From assembly GCA_038182865.1 (NCBI GenBank), contig CP116226.1, positions 186,001-250,000 of the forward strand: DNA of 64,000 nt, written 5' to 3'. This stretch comes from Microbacterium enclense. GTDB lineage: Bacteria; Actinomycetota; Actinomycetes; Actinomycetales; Microbacteriaceae. Shown here piece by piece: positions 43,011-51,680 of the stretch; positions within the stretch are counted from its first letter, which is position 1; each line of letters starts with the position of its first letter. A program made the position numbers and the translations under genes. The notes under the pieces are model-generated. The model did not search any database, was not told the DNA's origin, and saw nothing but the letters and a program-made list of their open reading frames with translations.

Positions 43011-44111
43011 TCAGCCGGCGAGGTAGGACTCGACGGTGATCTTGCCGCTGATGATGTCGGCCTTGAGGGCGTCGATCTTGGTGGTCAGTTCCGCGGGGAC
43101 GCGGTCTTCCCAGGAGTGGTACGGCGCGAGGCCGACACCCTCGTTCTCGAGCGTGCCGACGAACGGGGTGGTGTCGAACGAGCCCTCGCCCGCGGCGACG
43201 ATCGCGTCCTTCGTGCCCACGTCGATGCCCTTGAGGATCGAGGTCAGGAGCAGGTCGCCGATGGCCGGGTCGGTCTCGAACACATCGGCGTCCACGCCGA
43301 CGAGCGCGATCTCGCGACCGGCGTCCTGGATCGCGACGGCGGCCGACTGGTAGATCGGGCCACCGACGGGCAGCAGCACGTCGACGTTCTGGTCGATGAT
43401 GGCCTGCGCGGTCTGACGCGCGGTGTCGTTGGCCTCGAAGCCACCGGTGAACGAGCCGTCCTTGGCGGCGCGGTCCCAGCCGACGACGCGGACCGACGCG
43501 CCGTTGTCGGCGTTGTACTTCTCGACGCCCTGGGCGAAGCCGTCCATGAAGATGGTGACCGTCGGGATGTTCATGCCACCGAAGGTGCCGACGACGCCGG
43601 TCTTCGAGGTGCCCGCGGCGAGGTAGCCGGCGAGGTAGGCCGCCTGAGCGGTGTCGAAGATGATCGGCTTGATGTTCGGGGCGTCGGTCTTGCCGTCGAA
43701 GTCGGTGTCGACGGTGTCGTCGATCGAGACGTACTCGAGGTCGGGGTTGGCCTTGGCCGACTCGAGCGCGGCGGGCGCGAGGAGGAAGCCGACCGTGATG
43801 ATCGTGTTGCACCCCTGGTCGACGAGGCTGGAGAGGTTCGACGCGAAGTCGGTCTCCGACTGCGACTGGACCTCGATCGGCTTCTTCGAGCCGAGCTGCT
43901 CGGCGGCGGCGTCGAGGCCCTCCTTGCCGAGCTGGTTGAACGACTTGTCGTCGAAGCCACCGGAGTCCGAGACCATGCAGGGCAGGTAGTCGCTGGCACC
44001 GGCCGCGGCGGACGAGCCGTTGCTCTCGGGTGCGGCGCCGCAGCCGGCGAGCAGCACGGCGGTGCCGATCATGGCGAGGCCGCTGACGACGGCCTTCTTC
44101 GTGGTCTTCAC
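43011..44111 (-). CDS. BMP-family nucleoside-binding lipoprotein
   Basis: 366 residues from GTG 44111, with GGAGG eight bases before it; the longer frame to 44234 has no ribosome site. The signal peptide KKAVVSGLAMIGTAVLLAGCG has a lipobox with the lipidated Cys near residue 24. The mature part begins CMVSDSGGFDDKSFNQ, the BMP/Med family opening with the Asp-Phe-Asp contacts, and continues VGFLLAPAALESAKANPD and DALKADIISGKITV near the end. It captures nucleosides outside the membrane for the ABC importer. A separate transcript gives extra binding protein, which is usual for such systems. Confidence 0.92.
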   Translation of the reverse strand: MKTTKKAVVSGLAMIGTAVLLAGCGAAPESNGSSAAAGASDYLPCMVSDSGGFDDKSFNQLGKEGLDAAAEQLGSKKPIEVQSQSETDFASNLSSLVDQGCNTIITVGFLLAPAALESAKANPDLEYVSIDDTVDTDFDGKTDAPNIKPIIFDTAQAAYLAGYLAAGTSKTGVVGTFGGMNIPTVTIFMDGFAQGVEKYNADNGASVRVVGWDRAAKDGSFTGGFEANDTARQTAQAIIDQNVDVLLPVGGPIYQSAAVAIQDAGREIALVGVDADVFETDPAIGDLLLTSILKGIDVGTKDAIVAAGEGSFDTTPFVGTLENEGVGLAPYHSWEDRVPAELTTKIDALKADIISGKITVESYLAG

Positions 44112-44276
44112 GAATGGTCCTCCAAGACGGGGGCCCCCAACGGGTTCGGGGGACGATCCCGTCACGTTACCCACTGTGACGATCCGCTTGTGACCCGGCA
44201 GGCCCCGTGCAGCGCAATGGTTACAAAGACGCAATCTCGCGTGACGCGCGCGCTACAAGCCGCCTGTCATAGAGGA

Positions 44277-44305
44277 ACCGGATGCCAGGGGCACTGGCAT
44301 CCGGT
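44277..44305 (-). terminator. Terminator of manC with GGATGCC/GGCATCC arms
   Basis: ACCGGATGCCAG (44277-44288) and CTGGCATCCGGT (44294-44305) form a perfect 12-bp stem with a 5-nt loop, one base after the manC stop on the minus strand. Confidence 0.7.
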
Positions 44306-44306
44306 C

Positions 44307-45422
44307 TCAGAGAACGTCGCCGCGACCGGTGAGCTTGAGGGCGTCGACGACTCCCTTGACACGCTGAGCGTTTTCGGCGGTCGTGACCAGAAGGGCATCG
44401 GGGGTGTCGACCACGACGATGTCGCGCACGCCGATGAGGCTGATGACGCGCTTGGTCTGGGTCACGACGATGCCGCTCGAGGCGTCGGCGAGCACCCGCG
44501 CGTCTTCACCGAGGATCGCGAGCTCGTTGCGACCGTGCGAGTTGAGCTTCGACAGGCTCGCGAAGTCGCCCACGTCGTCCCAATCGAAATGCCCGGGGAT
44601 CACGGCCAGGCGCCCCTTCTCGGCGGCGGGCTCGGCCACCGAGTAGTCGATGGCGATCTTCTTCAGGCTGGGCCAGAGCCGGTCCACCGCGGGGCCCCGG
44701 CGGTCGCGGTCGTCCCAGGCCTCGGCGAGCTCCAGCAGGCCCGCGTGCAGCTCCGGCTCGTTCACCGCGAGCTCGGCGAGGAGCACGTCGGCGCGCGTGA
44801 TGAACATGCCCGCGTTCCACAGGTACGCGCGGTCCTCGAAGTACTGCTTGGCCGTGTCGAGGTCGGGCTTCTCGACGAAGCGCTCGACCAGGTACGCCTC
44901 GGGGGCGCCGTCGACGATGAGCTCGCCGGCCTGCTTGATGTACCCGAAACCGACGGAGGGCTCGTTCGGCTGGATACCGATCGTGCAGATGTACCCGTCA
45001 CGCGCGACGGCGACCGCCTGGCGCACGGCGAACTCGAACTGGCGCGTCTGCCGGATGACATGGTCGGCGGCGAACGAGCCGATGATCACGTCGGGCTCGC
45101 GGCGCACGAGAATGGCCGCGGCCAGACCGATGGCCGCGGACGAGTCGCGAGGCTCGGACTCGAGGAAGACGTTGTGGTCGGGCACGCCCGGCAGCTCCCG
45201 CTCCACGGCGGCGCGGTGGGCGCGACCGGTGACGACCGCGATGCGCTCCTCGCTCGCCAGCGGAGCGAGGCGGTCCCAGGTGTCACGCAGCAGGGTCTGC
45301 CCCGAGCCGGTGAGGTCGTGGAGGAACTTGGGGGCGTCGGCCCGAGAGAGGGGCCAGAGCCGGCTCCCGATCCCTCCGGCGGGGATCACGGCGTAGAAGT
45401 CGTCGATAGCGGAGTCTGCCAT
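44307..45422 (-). CDS. manC: Mannose-1-phosphate guanylyltransferase
   Basis: 371 residues. It joins GTP and mannose 1-phosphate to GDP-mannose and pyrophosphate, the donor for mannosylation of envelope glycans. GGIGSRLWPLSR (16-27) with PK (31-32) is the nucleotidyltransferase signature, AADHVI the metal region, VERFVEKPDLDTAKQY and YLWNAGMFITR the sugar pocket. It lacks the C-terminal cupin isomerase of long AlgA-type enzymes. The ATG follows TAGGGT by 7 nt. A 12-bp hairpin with GGATGCC/GGCATCC arms lies directly after the stop. Confidence 0.94.
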   Translation of the reverse strand: MADSAIDDFYAVIPAGGIGSRLWPLSRADAPKFLHDLTGSGQTLLRDTWDRLAPLASEERIAVVTGRAHRAAVERELPGVPDHNVFLESEPRDSSAAIGLAAAILVRREPDVIIGSFAADHVIRQTRQFEFAVRQAVAVARDGYICTIGIQPNEPSVGFGYIKQAGELIVDGAPEAYLVERFVEKPDLDTAKQYFEDRAYLWNAGMFITRADVLLAELAVNEPELHAGLLELAEAWDDRDRRGPAVDRLWPSLKKIAIDYSVAEPAAEKGRLAVIPGHFDWDDVGDFASLSKLNSHGRNELAILGEDARVLADASSGIVVTQTKRVISLIGVRDIVVVDTPDALLVTTAENAQRVKGVVDALKLTGRGDVL

Positions 45423-45429
45423 GGCACCG

Positions 45430-45435
45430 ACCCTA
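45430..45435 (-). promoter_or_regulatory. -10 box TAGGGT of manC
   Basis: Ends 7 nt before ATG 45422. Confidence 0.6.
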
Positions 45436-45539
45436 GCGGCATCGTGTTTCCGCCCCTGGTCGAGCGGTGTGCGCGGGAGTGACGCGGGCAGATCCGCGAC
45501 GGCCTCGGCAGCCGGAAAGTATCTCGATGTCGAGAGACT

Positions 45540-45584
45540 GTTAGGCGCCCCTAATCCCCCGGATTCATAGCTCGGCCGTAGTAT
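45540..45584 (+). promoter_or_regulatory. Upstream control region of sdhCDAB
   Basis: TTAGG-N4-CCTAA (45541-45554) is an inverted repeat, partly overlapped by AATCC-N3-GGATT (45553-45565). TAGTAT (45579-45584) is a possible -10 box about 70 nt before the GTG start. No clear -35 box. The repeat resembles half of an iron-repressor (DtxR/IdeR) box. Confidence 0.4.
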
Positions 45585-45654
45585 TTGCTAGCGCCCGTGT
45601 GACGCTTGGGGCCTCTGCCGGCTCCCCCACCGTGTTCGATCAGGGAGGACGACC

Positions 45655-46089
45655 GTGTCAGCACCAGCACGTGCCACGCCGTCGGTGAAAGAGACCACCT
45701 CGAAGAGGCCGCGCGGCACTCTGTACCGCGGTCGCGAGGGCATGTGGTCGTGGGTCCTGCACCGCATCACGGGTGTGGCGATCTTCTTCTTCCTCCTCGT
45801 GCACATCCTCGACACCGCGCTCATCCGCGTCTCGCCCGAGGCGTACGACGCGGTGATCGGCACCTACAAGAACCCGATCATGGGTCTCGGCGAGGTCGCC
45901 CTCGTCGGCGCGATCGCCTACCACGCCTTCAACGGCCTGCGCATCATCCTCGTCGACTTCTGGCCGTGGGCCACGCGTCACCAGCGTCAGCTGTGGTGGG
46001 GCGTACTGGGCCTGTGGGTCGTCACGATGCTCGGCTTCACCCCGCGCCACCTCATCAACGTGTTCAGCGCCGTCACCGGGAGCCACTGA
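45655..46089 (+). CDS. sdhC: Succinate dehydrogenase cytochrome b556 subunit
   Basis: 144 residues with three transmembrane helices. GMWSWVLHRITGVAIFFFLL carries the conserved S-x-x-x-R/H signature of SdhC; a His in VHILDTALI and one in AYHAFNGLRI near the second helix are candidate haem ligands. It anchors SdhA and SdhB to the membrane and forms the quinone site with SdhD. GTG start with AGGGAGGAC five bases before it. First gene of sdhCDAB; its stop overlaps the sdhD start by one base. Confidence 0.93.
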   Translation: MSAPARATPSVKETTSKRPRGTLYRGREGMWSWVLHRITGVAIFFFLLVHILDTALIRVSPEAYDAVIGTYKNPIMGLGEVALVGAIAYHAFNGLRIILVDFWPWATRHQRQLWWGVLGLWVVTMLGFTPRHLINVFSAVTGSH

Positions 46090-46547
46090 TGTCCGTCGCC
46101 CAGGAAGCCAGCACGATCCCCGCCCCGCGCACGCCGAGCGTGCGCAAGAAGGGCTCCAATCTCGAGAAGTGGGGATGGATCTACATGCGCGCGTCCGGCG
46201 TGCTGCTGATCGTCCTCATCTTCGGCCACCTGTTCGTCAACCTCATGACGGGCGACGGCATCCATCAGATCGACTTCGCGTTCGTCGCGGGCAAGCTCGC
46301 CTCGCCGTTCTGGCAGTGGTGGGACGTGCTGATGCTGTGGCTGGCCCTCATCCACGGTGCCAACGGCATGCGCACGATCGTGAACGACTACGTCACGAAC
46401 GCCACCGTCCGCAAGGTCCTCGTTTGGTCGCTGTGGCTGTCGGCGGGATTCCTGATCCTTCTCGGCACCCTCGTGGTCTTCACCTTCGACCCCTGCCTCG
46501 GCGTGACCGAGAGCAGCTCCCTGTGGGATGTGTGCCAGGCGGCGTGA
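46089..46547 (+). CDS. sdhD: Succinate dehydrogenase membrane anchor subunit
   Basis: 152 residues. After a polar N-terminus there are three helices: GVLLIVLIFGHLFVNLM, a second around WQWWDVLMLWLALIHGANG and a third ending LIVLLGTLVVF-like (FLILLGTLVVFTF). The His in IFGHLF and in LIHGANGMR are probable haem or quinone ligands. It pairs with SdhC. The ATG overlaps the sdhC stop (TGATG), and sdhA follows after 46 nt with its own weak AG-rich site. Confidence 0.92.
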   Translation: MSVAQEASTIPAPRTPSVRKKGSNLEKWGWIYMRASGVLLIVLIFGHLFVNLMTGDGIHQIDFAFVAGKLASPFWQWWDVLMLWLALIHGANGMRTIVNDYVTNATVRKVLVWSLWLSAGFLILLGTLVVFTFDPCLGVTESSSLWDVCQAA

Positions 46548-46593
46548 GCCGCGGGCATCCCTCCTTTTCCCCGACAGCAGAGGTATCGCACAC

Positions 46594-48423
46594 GTGAGCA
46601 CCCAGACTTCTTCGGATTCCGTCGTCAAGGACGGCGTCCACTACCACCAGTTCGACGTCGTCATCGTCGGCGCGGGCGGCGCGGGAATGCGCGCGGCCAT
46701 CGAGGCCGGCCCGGGCGCGAAGACCGCGGTCATCTCCAAGCTCTACCCGACCCGTTCTCACACGGGTGCGGCACAGGGCGGTATGGCGGCGGCGCTGGCC
46801 AATGTCGAAGAAGACTCGTGGGAGTGGCACACCTTCGACACGATCAAGGGCGGCGACTACCTCGTCGACCAGGATGCCGCGGAGATCCTCGCCAAAGAGG
46901 CGATCGACGCCGTGATCGACCTCGAGAACATGGGCCTGCCGTTCAACCGCACGCCCGAGGGCAAGATCGACCAGCGCCGCTTCGGCGGGCACACCGCCGA
47001 CCACGGCAAGACGCCCGTCCGCCGCGCGTGCTACGCCGCCGACCGGACGGGTCACATGATCCTGCAGACGCTGTTCCAGAACTGCGTCAAGCTCGGCATC
47101 AACTTCTTCAACGAGTTCTACGTGCTCGACCTCATCACGGTGAAGGATGCCGCGGGCAAGACGCAGGTCGCCGGCGTCGTCGCCTACGACCTCGCCACGG
47201 GTGAGCTGCACGTGTTCCAGTCGAAGGCCGTCATCTTCGCGACCGGCGGCTTCGGCAAGATCTTCAAGACGACGTCCAACGCCCACACCCTCACCGGTGA
47301 TGGCGTCGGCATCGTGTGGCGCAAGGGCCTGCCGCTGGAAGACATGGAGTTCTTCCAGTTCCACCCCACCGGCCTCGCCGGTCTCGGCATCCTGTTGACC
47401 GAAGGTGCGCGTGGTGAAGGGGCGATCCTCCGCAACGCGAGCGGTGAGCGCTTCATGGAGCGCTACGCCCCCACGATCAAGGACCTCGCTCCCCGCGACA
47501 TCGTCGCGCGGTGCATGGTGCAGGAAGTGGCCGAAGGCCGCGGAGCCGGCCCGCACCGCGATTACGTGCTGCTGGACTGCACGCACCTGGGCGCCGAGGT
47601 GCTCGAGACCAAGCTCCCCGACATCACCGAGTTCGCGCGCACCTACCTCGGCGTCGACCCGGTCGTCGAGCCGGTGCCGGTCATGCCGACCGCGCACTAC
47701 GCGATGGGCGGCATCCCCACCAACATCAAGGCCGAGGTGCTCGCCGACAACGACACCGTCGTCCCGGGGCTGTACGCCGCCGGCGAGTGCGCCTGCGTCT
47801 CGGTGCACGGCTCGAACCGTCTCGGCACCAACTCGCTGCTCGACATCAACGTCTTCGGCAAGCGCGCGGGGCGCAACGCGGTCGAGTACGTCAAGACCGC
47901 CGACTTCGTGGCGCTTCCCGAAGATCCGGCCGCCGAGGTGCGCGGGCTGATCGAGGGCCTCCGCAACAACGGGGGAACCGAGCGCATCGCGGTCCTGCGC
48001 AAGACGCTGCAGGACGAGATGGACAAGGGCGCGCAGGTGTTCCGCACGCACGAGTCGCTCGCCCACGTCATGGACGTGATCGCCGACCTTCGCGAGCGCT
48101 ACAAGAACATCCACGTCGACGACAAGGGCAAGCGCTTCAACACCGACCTTCTCGAGGCCGTCGAGCTGGGCTTCCTGCTCGATCTGGCCGAGGTCGTCGT
48201 CTACTCGGCGCAGAACCGCGAAGAGAGCCGTGGCGGTCACATGCGCGACGACTTCCCCACGCGCGACGACGAGAACTACATGCAGCACACCATGGCGTAC
48301 CTGTCGGGGGACCCCCACTCGTCGCACCCCGCCGACCACATCGAACTCGGCTGGAAGCCCGTGGTGTTCACCAAGAACGAGGCCGGGGAGCTGCGCTACC
48401 CGCCGCTGGAGAGGAAGTACTGA
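46594..48423 (+). CDS. sdhA: Succinate dehydrogenase flavoprotein subunit
   Basis: 609 residues. It oxidises succinate to fumarate with covalently bound FAD in the TCA cycle and respiratory chain. The FAD site is FDVVIVGAGGAGMRAA; His56 in RSHTGAAQGG is the FAD attachment site; FFQFHPTGL, GERFMERYAPTIKDLAPRD and HGSNRLGTNSLLDINVFGKR are the substrate and second FAD segments. The C-terminal part ends with HMRDDFPTRDDENYMQHT. Start at GTG 46594; the frame upstream is open for 22 codons but unlike the family. Confidence 0.97.
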   Translation: MSTQTSSDSVVKDGVHYHQFDVVIVGAGGAGMRAAIEAGPGAKTAVISKLYPTRSHTGAAQGGMAAALANVEEDSWEWHTFDTIKGGDYLVDQDAAEILAKEAIDAVIDLENMGLPFNRTPEGKIDQRRFGGHTADHGKTPVRRACYAADRTGHMILQTLFQNCVKLGINFFNEFYVLDLITVKDAAGKTQVAGVVAYDLATGELHVFQSKAVIFATGGFGKIFKTTSNAHTLTGDGVGIVWRKGLPLEDMEFFQFHPTGLAGLGILLTEGARGEGAILRNASGERFMERYAPTIKDLAPRDIVARCMVQEVAEGRGAGPHRDYVLLDCTHLGAEVLETKLPDITEFARTYLGVDPVVEPVPVMPTAHYAMGGIPTNIKAEVLADNDTVVPGLYAAGECACVSVHGSNRLGTNSLLDINVFGKRAGRNAVEYVKTADFVALPEDPAAEVRGLIEGLRNNGGTERIAVLRKTLQDEMDKGAQVFRTHESLAHVMDVIADLRERYKNIHVDDKGKRFNTDLLEAVELGFLLDLAEVVVYSAQNREESRGGHMRDDFPTRDDENYMQHTMAYLSGDPHSSHPADHIELGWKPVVFTKNEAGELRYPPLERKY

Positions 48424-48424
48424 G

Positions 48425-49210
48425 ATGGCATCCACCGTTCTCGACACCACCGACGTCTCCGACGAGATCGAGCAGGCTCCCGCCGACACCGGCATCCAGT
48501 CGTTCCTCGTCACCTTCAACATCCGCCGCTTCGATCCCGAGGTCGACGACGAGCCCCGCTGGGTCGACTACGACGTCGAGCTGTACTCGACCGACCGCGT
48601 GCTCGACGCCCTGCACAAGATCAAGTGGGAGACCGACGGTTCGCTGTCGTTCCGCCGCTCGTGCGCGCACGGCATCTGCGGATCGGATGCCATGCGCATC
48701 AACGGCCGCAACCGCCTGGCCTGCAAGACGCTGATCAAGGATCTCGACATCTCGCAGCCGATCTACGTCGAGGCGATCAAGGGCTTGCCGCTCGAGAAGG
48801 ACCTCATCGTCGACATGGAGCCGTTCTTCGCCTCCTACCGCGAGGTGCAGCCCTTCCTCATCTCGAACTCGAAGCCCGAGCCGGGCAAGGAGCGCATCCA
48901 GTCGATCGTGGACCGCGAGGTCTTCGACGACACCACGAAGTGCATCCTCTGTGCCGCCTGCACCTCGTCGTGCCCCGTGTTCTGGACCGACGGGCAGTAC
49001 TTCGGCCCCGCCGCGATCGTCAACGCGCACCGCTTCATCTTCGACTCGCGCGATGACGCCGGTGATGTGCGTCTCGACATCCTCAACGACAAGGAAGGCG
49101 TGTGGCGCTGCCGCACGACCTTCAACTGCACCGAGGCGTGCCCGCGTGGCATCGAGGTCACCAAGGCCATCGCCGAGGTCAAGCAGGCCGTCCTCCGCGG
49201 CGGTCGCTGA
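48425..49210 (+). CDS. sdhB: Succinate dehydrogenase iron-sulfur subunit
   Basis: 261 residues. The N-terminal ferredoxin fold shows SCAHGICGSDAMRINGRNRL with the [2Fe-2S] cysteines; CILCAACTSSCPVFW gives the [4Fe-4S] and [3Fe-4S] ligands and CRTTFNCTEACPRGIEV the rest. It passes electrons from FAD to quinone. It begins one base after the sdhA stop. A very strong hairpin with a UUCG tetraloop (49222-49256) ends the operon. Confidence 0.97.
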   Translation: MASTVLDTTDVSDEIEQAPADTGIQSFLVTFNIRRFDPEVDDEPRWVDYDVELYSTDRVLDALHKIKWETDGSLSFRRSCAHGICGSDAMRINGRNRLACKTLIKDLDISQPIYVEAIKGLPLEKDLIVDMEPFFASYREVQPFLISNSKPEPGKERIQSIVDREVFDDTTKCILCAACTSSCPVFWTDGQYFGPAAIVNAHRFIFDSRDDAGDVRLDILNDKEGVWRCRTTFNCTEACPRGIEVTKAIAEVKQAVLRGGR

Positions 49211-49221
49211 CCCTCTCCTCG

Positions 49222-49256
49222 CGAACGGCGGGTGCGCTTCGGCGCCCCGCCGTTCG
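49222..49256 (+). terminator. sdh operon terminator with UUCG loop
   Basis: CGAACGGCGGG (49222-49232) pairs with CCCGCCGTTCG (49246-49256); inside, GCGC-TTCG-GCGC (49234-49245) extends the stem with a stable tetraloop, leaving one bulged T. Confidence 0.75.
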
Positions 49257-49364
49257 GCGTCTCCCAGGGGCACACCGTGCGCCGCGTCGAGCGGAGTTCG
49301 ACGTCGTGCGACCCGAGCCCGGCCGGCCGGACGCGGCGAGCGACGAGCGCGCGGGTCGATTCAC

Positions 49365-49370
49365 TAGGCT
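49365..49370 (+). promoter_or_regulatory. -10 box TAGGCT of the YihY-family gene
   Basis: Ends 6 nt before GTG 49377. Confidence 0.62.
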
Positions 49371-49376
49371 CGACGG

Positions 49377-50576
49377 GTGACCGAGAGCCGCCACGACCCG
49401 CACCCGCTGCCCGCGGCGAGCGAGGACGAGCGCACGCTCCGCGAACGGTTCGACGCGGCCCAGTCGGCCCTGCGCGACCGTCTCGACGAGCCCCTCGCGC
49501 GCGCGGCTCAGGTCGTGCAGTGGTTCCCGATCCGCGTGTGGCGGCACTTCCTGCAGCACAACGGCTTCCTGCTCGCCGCCGGCATCAGCTACCAGGGACT
49601 GTTCGCGGTGTTCTCCGCGCTCTATCTCTCGTTCGCCGCGGTCGGCATCTGGCTGGGCGGCAGCAAAGCGGCGATCGACGGCCTCATCGGCATCGTCAAC
49701 GGGTACATCCCGGGCCTCATCAGCAAGAACGGGCTCGTGCAGCCCGACAAGGTCGAGGCCGTCGCCCAGGAGAGCGGGAAGCTCCTCGGCATCACGGGTG
49801 GCGTGGCCGCGGTCGTCGTCATCTGGACGGCGATCGGCTTCGTGACCTTCACCCGCCGCGCGGTGCGCGACACGTTCGGCCTGCCGTTCGACATGCGCAA
49901 CTACGTGCTGCTGAAGGCGCGCGACTTCGTGGCATCCCTGTTGTTTGGTTTCGCTCTGCTGATCGGAGCGCTCCTCGGCTCGATCACGACCGGCGCGGTG
50001 GACCTGGTGTTCGGCATCCTCGGCTGGGATCGCGAGACGCCCGGGTGGACGATCGGGGCGCGAGCGGTGTCGGCCCTCATCGCCTTCGCCGTCAACACGG
50101 TGGCTCTCGCCTCGCTGTTCCGCTTCCTCACCGGTACCACCCTCACCTGGCGACGGGCGTGGCCGGGCGCGCTGGTCGGCGCGGCCGGCATGGTGCTCCT
50201 GCAGATCGGCGCGGGCTTCCTCCTCGTGTACACCCCGACCAACCCGCTCCTGGGAACGTTCGCCGCGCTCATCGGTTTTCTGCTGTGGTTCCGCCTCATC
50301 GGCATCGTCATCCTCGTGTCGGCAGCCTGGATCGCGGTCGCCGCGGGCGACCGCGACGTTCCCCTCCGCTCCCCCGAAGACCGACGGGCGATGGAGCAGG
50401 CGGCGCTCGTGATCGCGGCGCAGGTGGCGCTGCGCGAGGCTGAGCGTGCCGCGGCGCTCGCGCGGTGGCCCTGGCGCTGGCGCGCCCGGCGACGTCTCGC
50501 GGGTGCGAAGAAGAACCTCGCGCAGGCGCAGGCCGCCCTCCCCACTCCGCGGCGGGCCACCCTGCTGCCCGACTGA
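49377..50576 (+). CDS. YihY/BrkB family membrane protein
   Basis: 399 residues from GTG 49377, 6 nt after TAGGCT. A cytoplasmic N-terminus of about 55 residues precedes about six helices. FLQHNGFLLAAGISYQGLFAVF is the family signature around the first helix, followed by NTVALASLFRFLTG and GALVGAAGMVLLQIG. The C-terminal 70 residues are charged and basic. The family was once called ribonuclease BN by mistake; its function is not settled, perhaps a transporter. Monocistronic by its position between two leaderless promoters. Confidence 0.88.
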   Translation: MTESRHDPHPLPAASEDERTLRERFDAAQSALRDRLDEPLARAAQVVQWFPIRVWRHFLQHNGFLLAAGISYQGLFAVFSALYLSFAAVGIWLGGSKAAIDGLIGIVNGYIPGLISKNGLVQPDKVEAVAQESGKLLGITGGVAAVVVIWTAIGFVTFTRRAVRDTFGLPFDMRNYVLLKARDFVASLLFGFALLIGALLGSITTGAVDLVFGILGWDRETPGWTIGARAVSALIAFAVNTVALASLFRFLTGTTLTWRRAWPGALVGAAGMVLLQIGAGFLLVYTPTNPLLGTFAALIGFLLWFRLIGIVILVSAAWIAVAAGDRDVPLRSPEDRRAMEQAALVIAAQVALREAERAAALARWPWRWRARRRLAGAKKNLAQAQAALPTPRRATLLPD

Positions 50577-50638
50577 GCCGGAGCCGGCGTCATCGGCGTC
50601 GGGACGAGGAGCCCGAGAGCGATGTCGGAGGCCCGCGT

Positions 50639-50644
50639 TACGCT
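50639..50644 (+). promoter_or_regulatory. -10 box TACGCT of the AP endonuclease gene
   Basis: Ends 6 nt before GTG 50651 and decides this start. Confidence 0.62.
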
Positions 50645-50650
50645 CGTCGG

Positions 50651-51499
50651 GTGGCTCGTTCCGTACGTATCGTCTCCATCAACGTCAATGGCATCCGTGC
50701 CGCCGTGCGCAAGGGCATGGTCGAGTGGCTCGAGGGCTCGGGGGCAGACATCGTCGCCCTGCAGGAGGTGCGCGCCACCGCCGAGCAGCTCGCCGAGGCC
50801 CTCCCCGGCTGGGAGATCGTCAACGACGAGGCCCTGCAGAAGGGGCGCGCGGGCGTCGCGATCATCAGCCGCCTCCCCGGTGTCGAGACCCGGACGCACC
50901 TCGGTCCCGAGCCGCTCGACGCCTCGGGACGATGGATCGAGACCGACTTCGACATCGACGGCGAGACGATCACGATCGTCAGTGCCTACGTGCACAGCGG
51001 CGAGGTCGACACGCCCAAGCAAGACGCGAAGTGGCTGTTCCTGGATGCCATGGAGCAGCGCCTCGCCACTCTCAAGGCCGAGCGCGAGCTCGCGCTCGTG
51101 ACCGGCGATCTCAACGTCGGCCACCGCGAGCTCGACATCAAGAACTGGCGCGGCAACCGCAAGAACGCGGGCTTCCTCCCCCGGGAGCGGGCGTATTTCG
51201 ACCGCTTCTTCGGCCCCGCCGGCGAGCAGGTCGAGGGGGTCGACGGATCGACGGGCACGGGCCTCGGCTGGATCGATGTCGGACGCCGCCACATGGGCGA
51301 GGTCGACGGACCGTACACGTTCTGGTCGATGCGCGGAAAAGCATTCGACACCGACAGCGGCTGGCGCATCGACTATCACGTCGCGACGCCCGCCCTCGCC
51401 GAACGGGTCACCGACTACCGGGTCGACCGCGCCCCCTCCTACGACACCCGGTGGAGCGACCACTCCCCCGTCATCGTCGACTACACACTCGGCCGCTGA
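50651..51499 (+). CDS. Exodeoxyribonuclease III family AP endonuclease
   Basis: 282 residues from GTG 50651. It cuts DNA at abasic sites. VRIVSINVNGIRAAVRKG is the normal start with the Asn ligand; DIVALQEVRAT has the metal-binding Glu; SAYVHSG, ALVTGDLNVGHRELDIKN (Asp and Asn of the active site), SGWRIDYHVATPA and WSDHSPVIVDY with the catalytic Asp-His pair follow in order. The start is decided by TACGCT (50639-50644) ending 6 nt before the GTG; the long frame upstream belongs to no gene. It is likely a base-excision partner of the glycosylase at 52922. Confidence 0.94.
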   Translation: MARSVRIVSINVNGIRAAVRKGMVEWLEGSGADIVALQEVRATAEQLAEALPGWEIVNDEALQKGRAGVAIISRLPGVETRTHLGPEPLDASGRWIETDFDIDGETITIVSAYVHSGEVDTPKQDAKWLFLDAMEQRLATLKAERELALVTGDLNVGHRELDIKNWRGNRKNAGFLPRERAYFDRFFGPAGEQVEGVDGSTGTGLGWIDVGRRHMGEVDGPYTFWSMRGKAFDTDSGWRIDYHVATPALAERVTDYRVDRAPSYDTRWSDHSPVIVDYTLGR

Positions 51500-51668
51500 G
51501 ACGCCCGCCGGGCGGAAGTCCCGCGCGCCGGGGCGCCTCCCCGGCCGGCGTCTCGAAACCGGGACCGATCGTGCACCCACTGATGCGCCCGGATCGCACG
51601 TCGCCCGTCTGCGGGCTCGGTGAAGCGGATGGACGCTGCGACGCGACGGGGAGGTGCGCACCCACGCC

Positions 51669-51674
51669 TAGGAT
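51669..51674 (+). promoter_or_regulatory. -10 box TAGGAT of trpS
   Basis: Ends 6 nt before GTG 51681. Confidence 0.62.
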
Positions 51675-51680
51675 CGAGGG

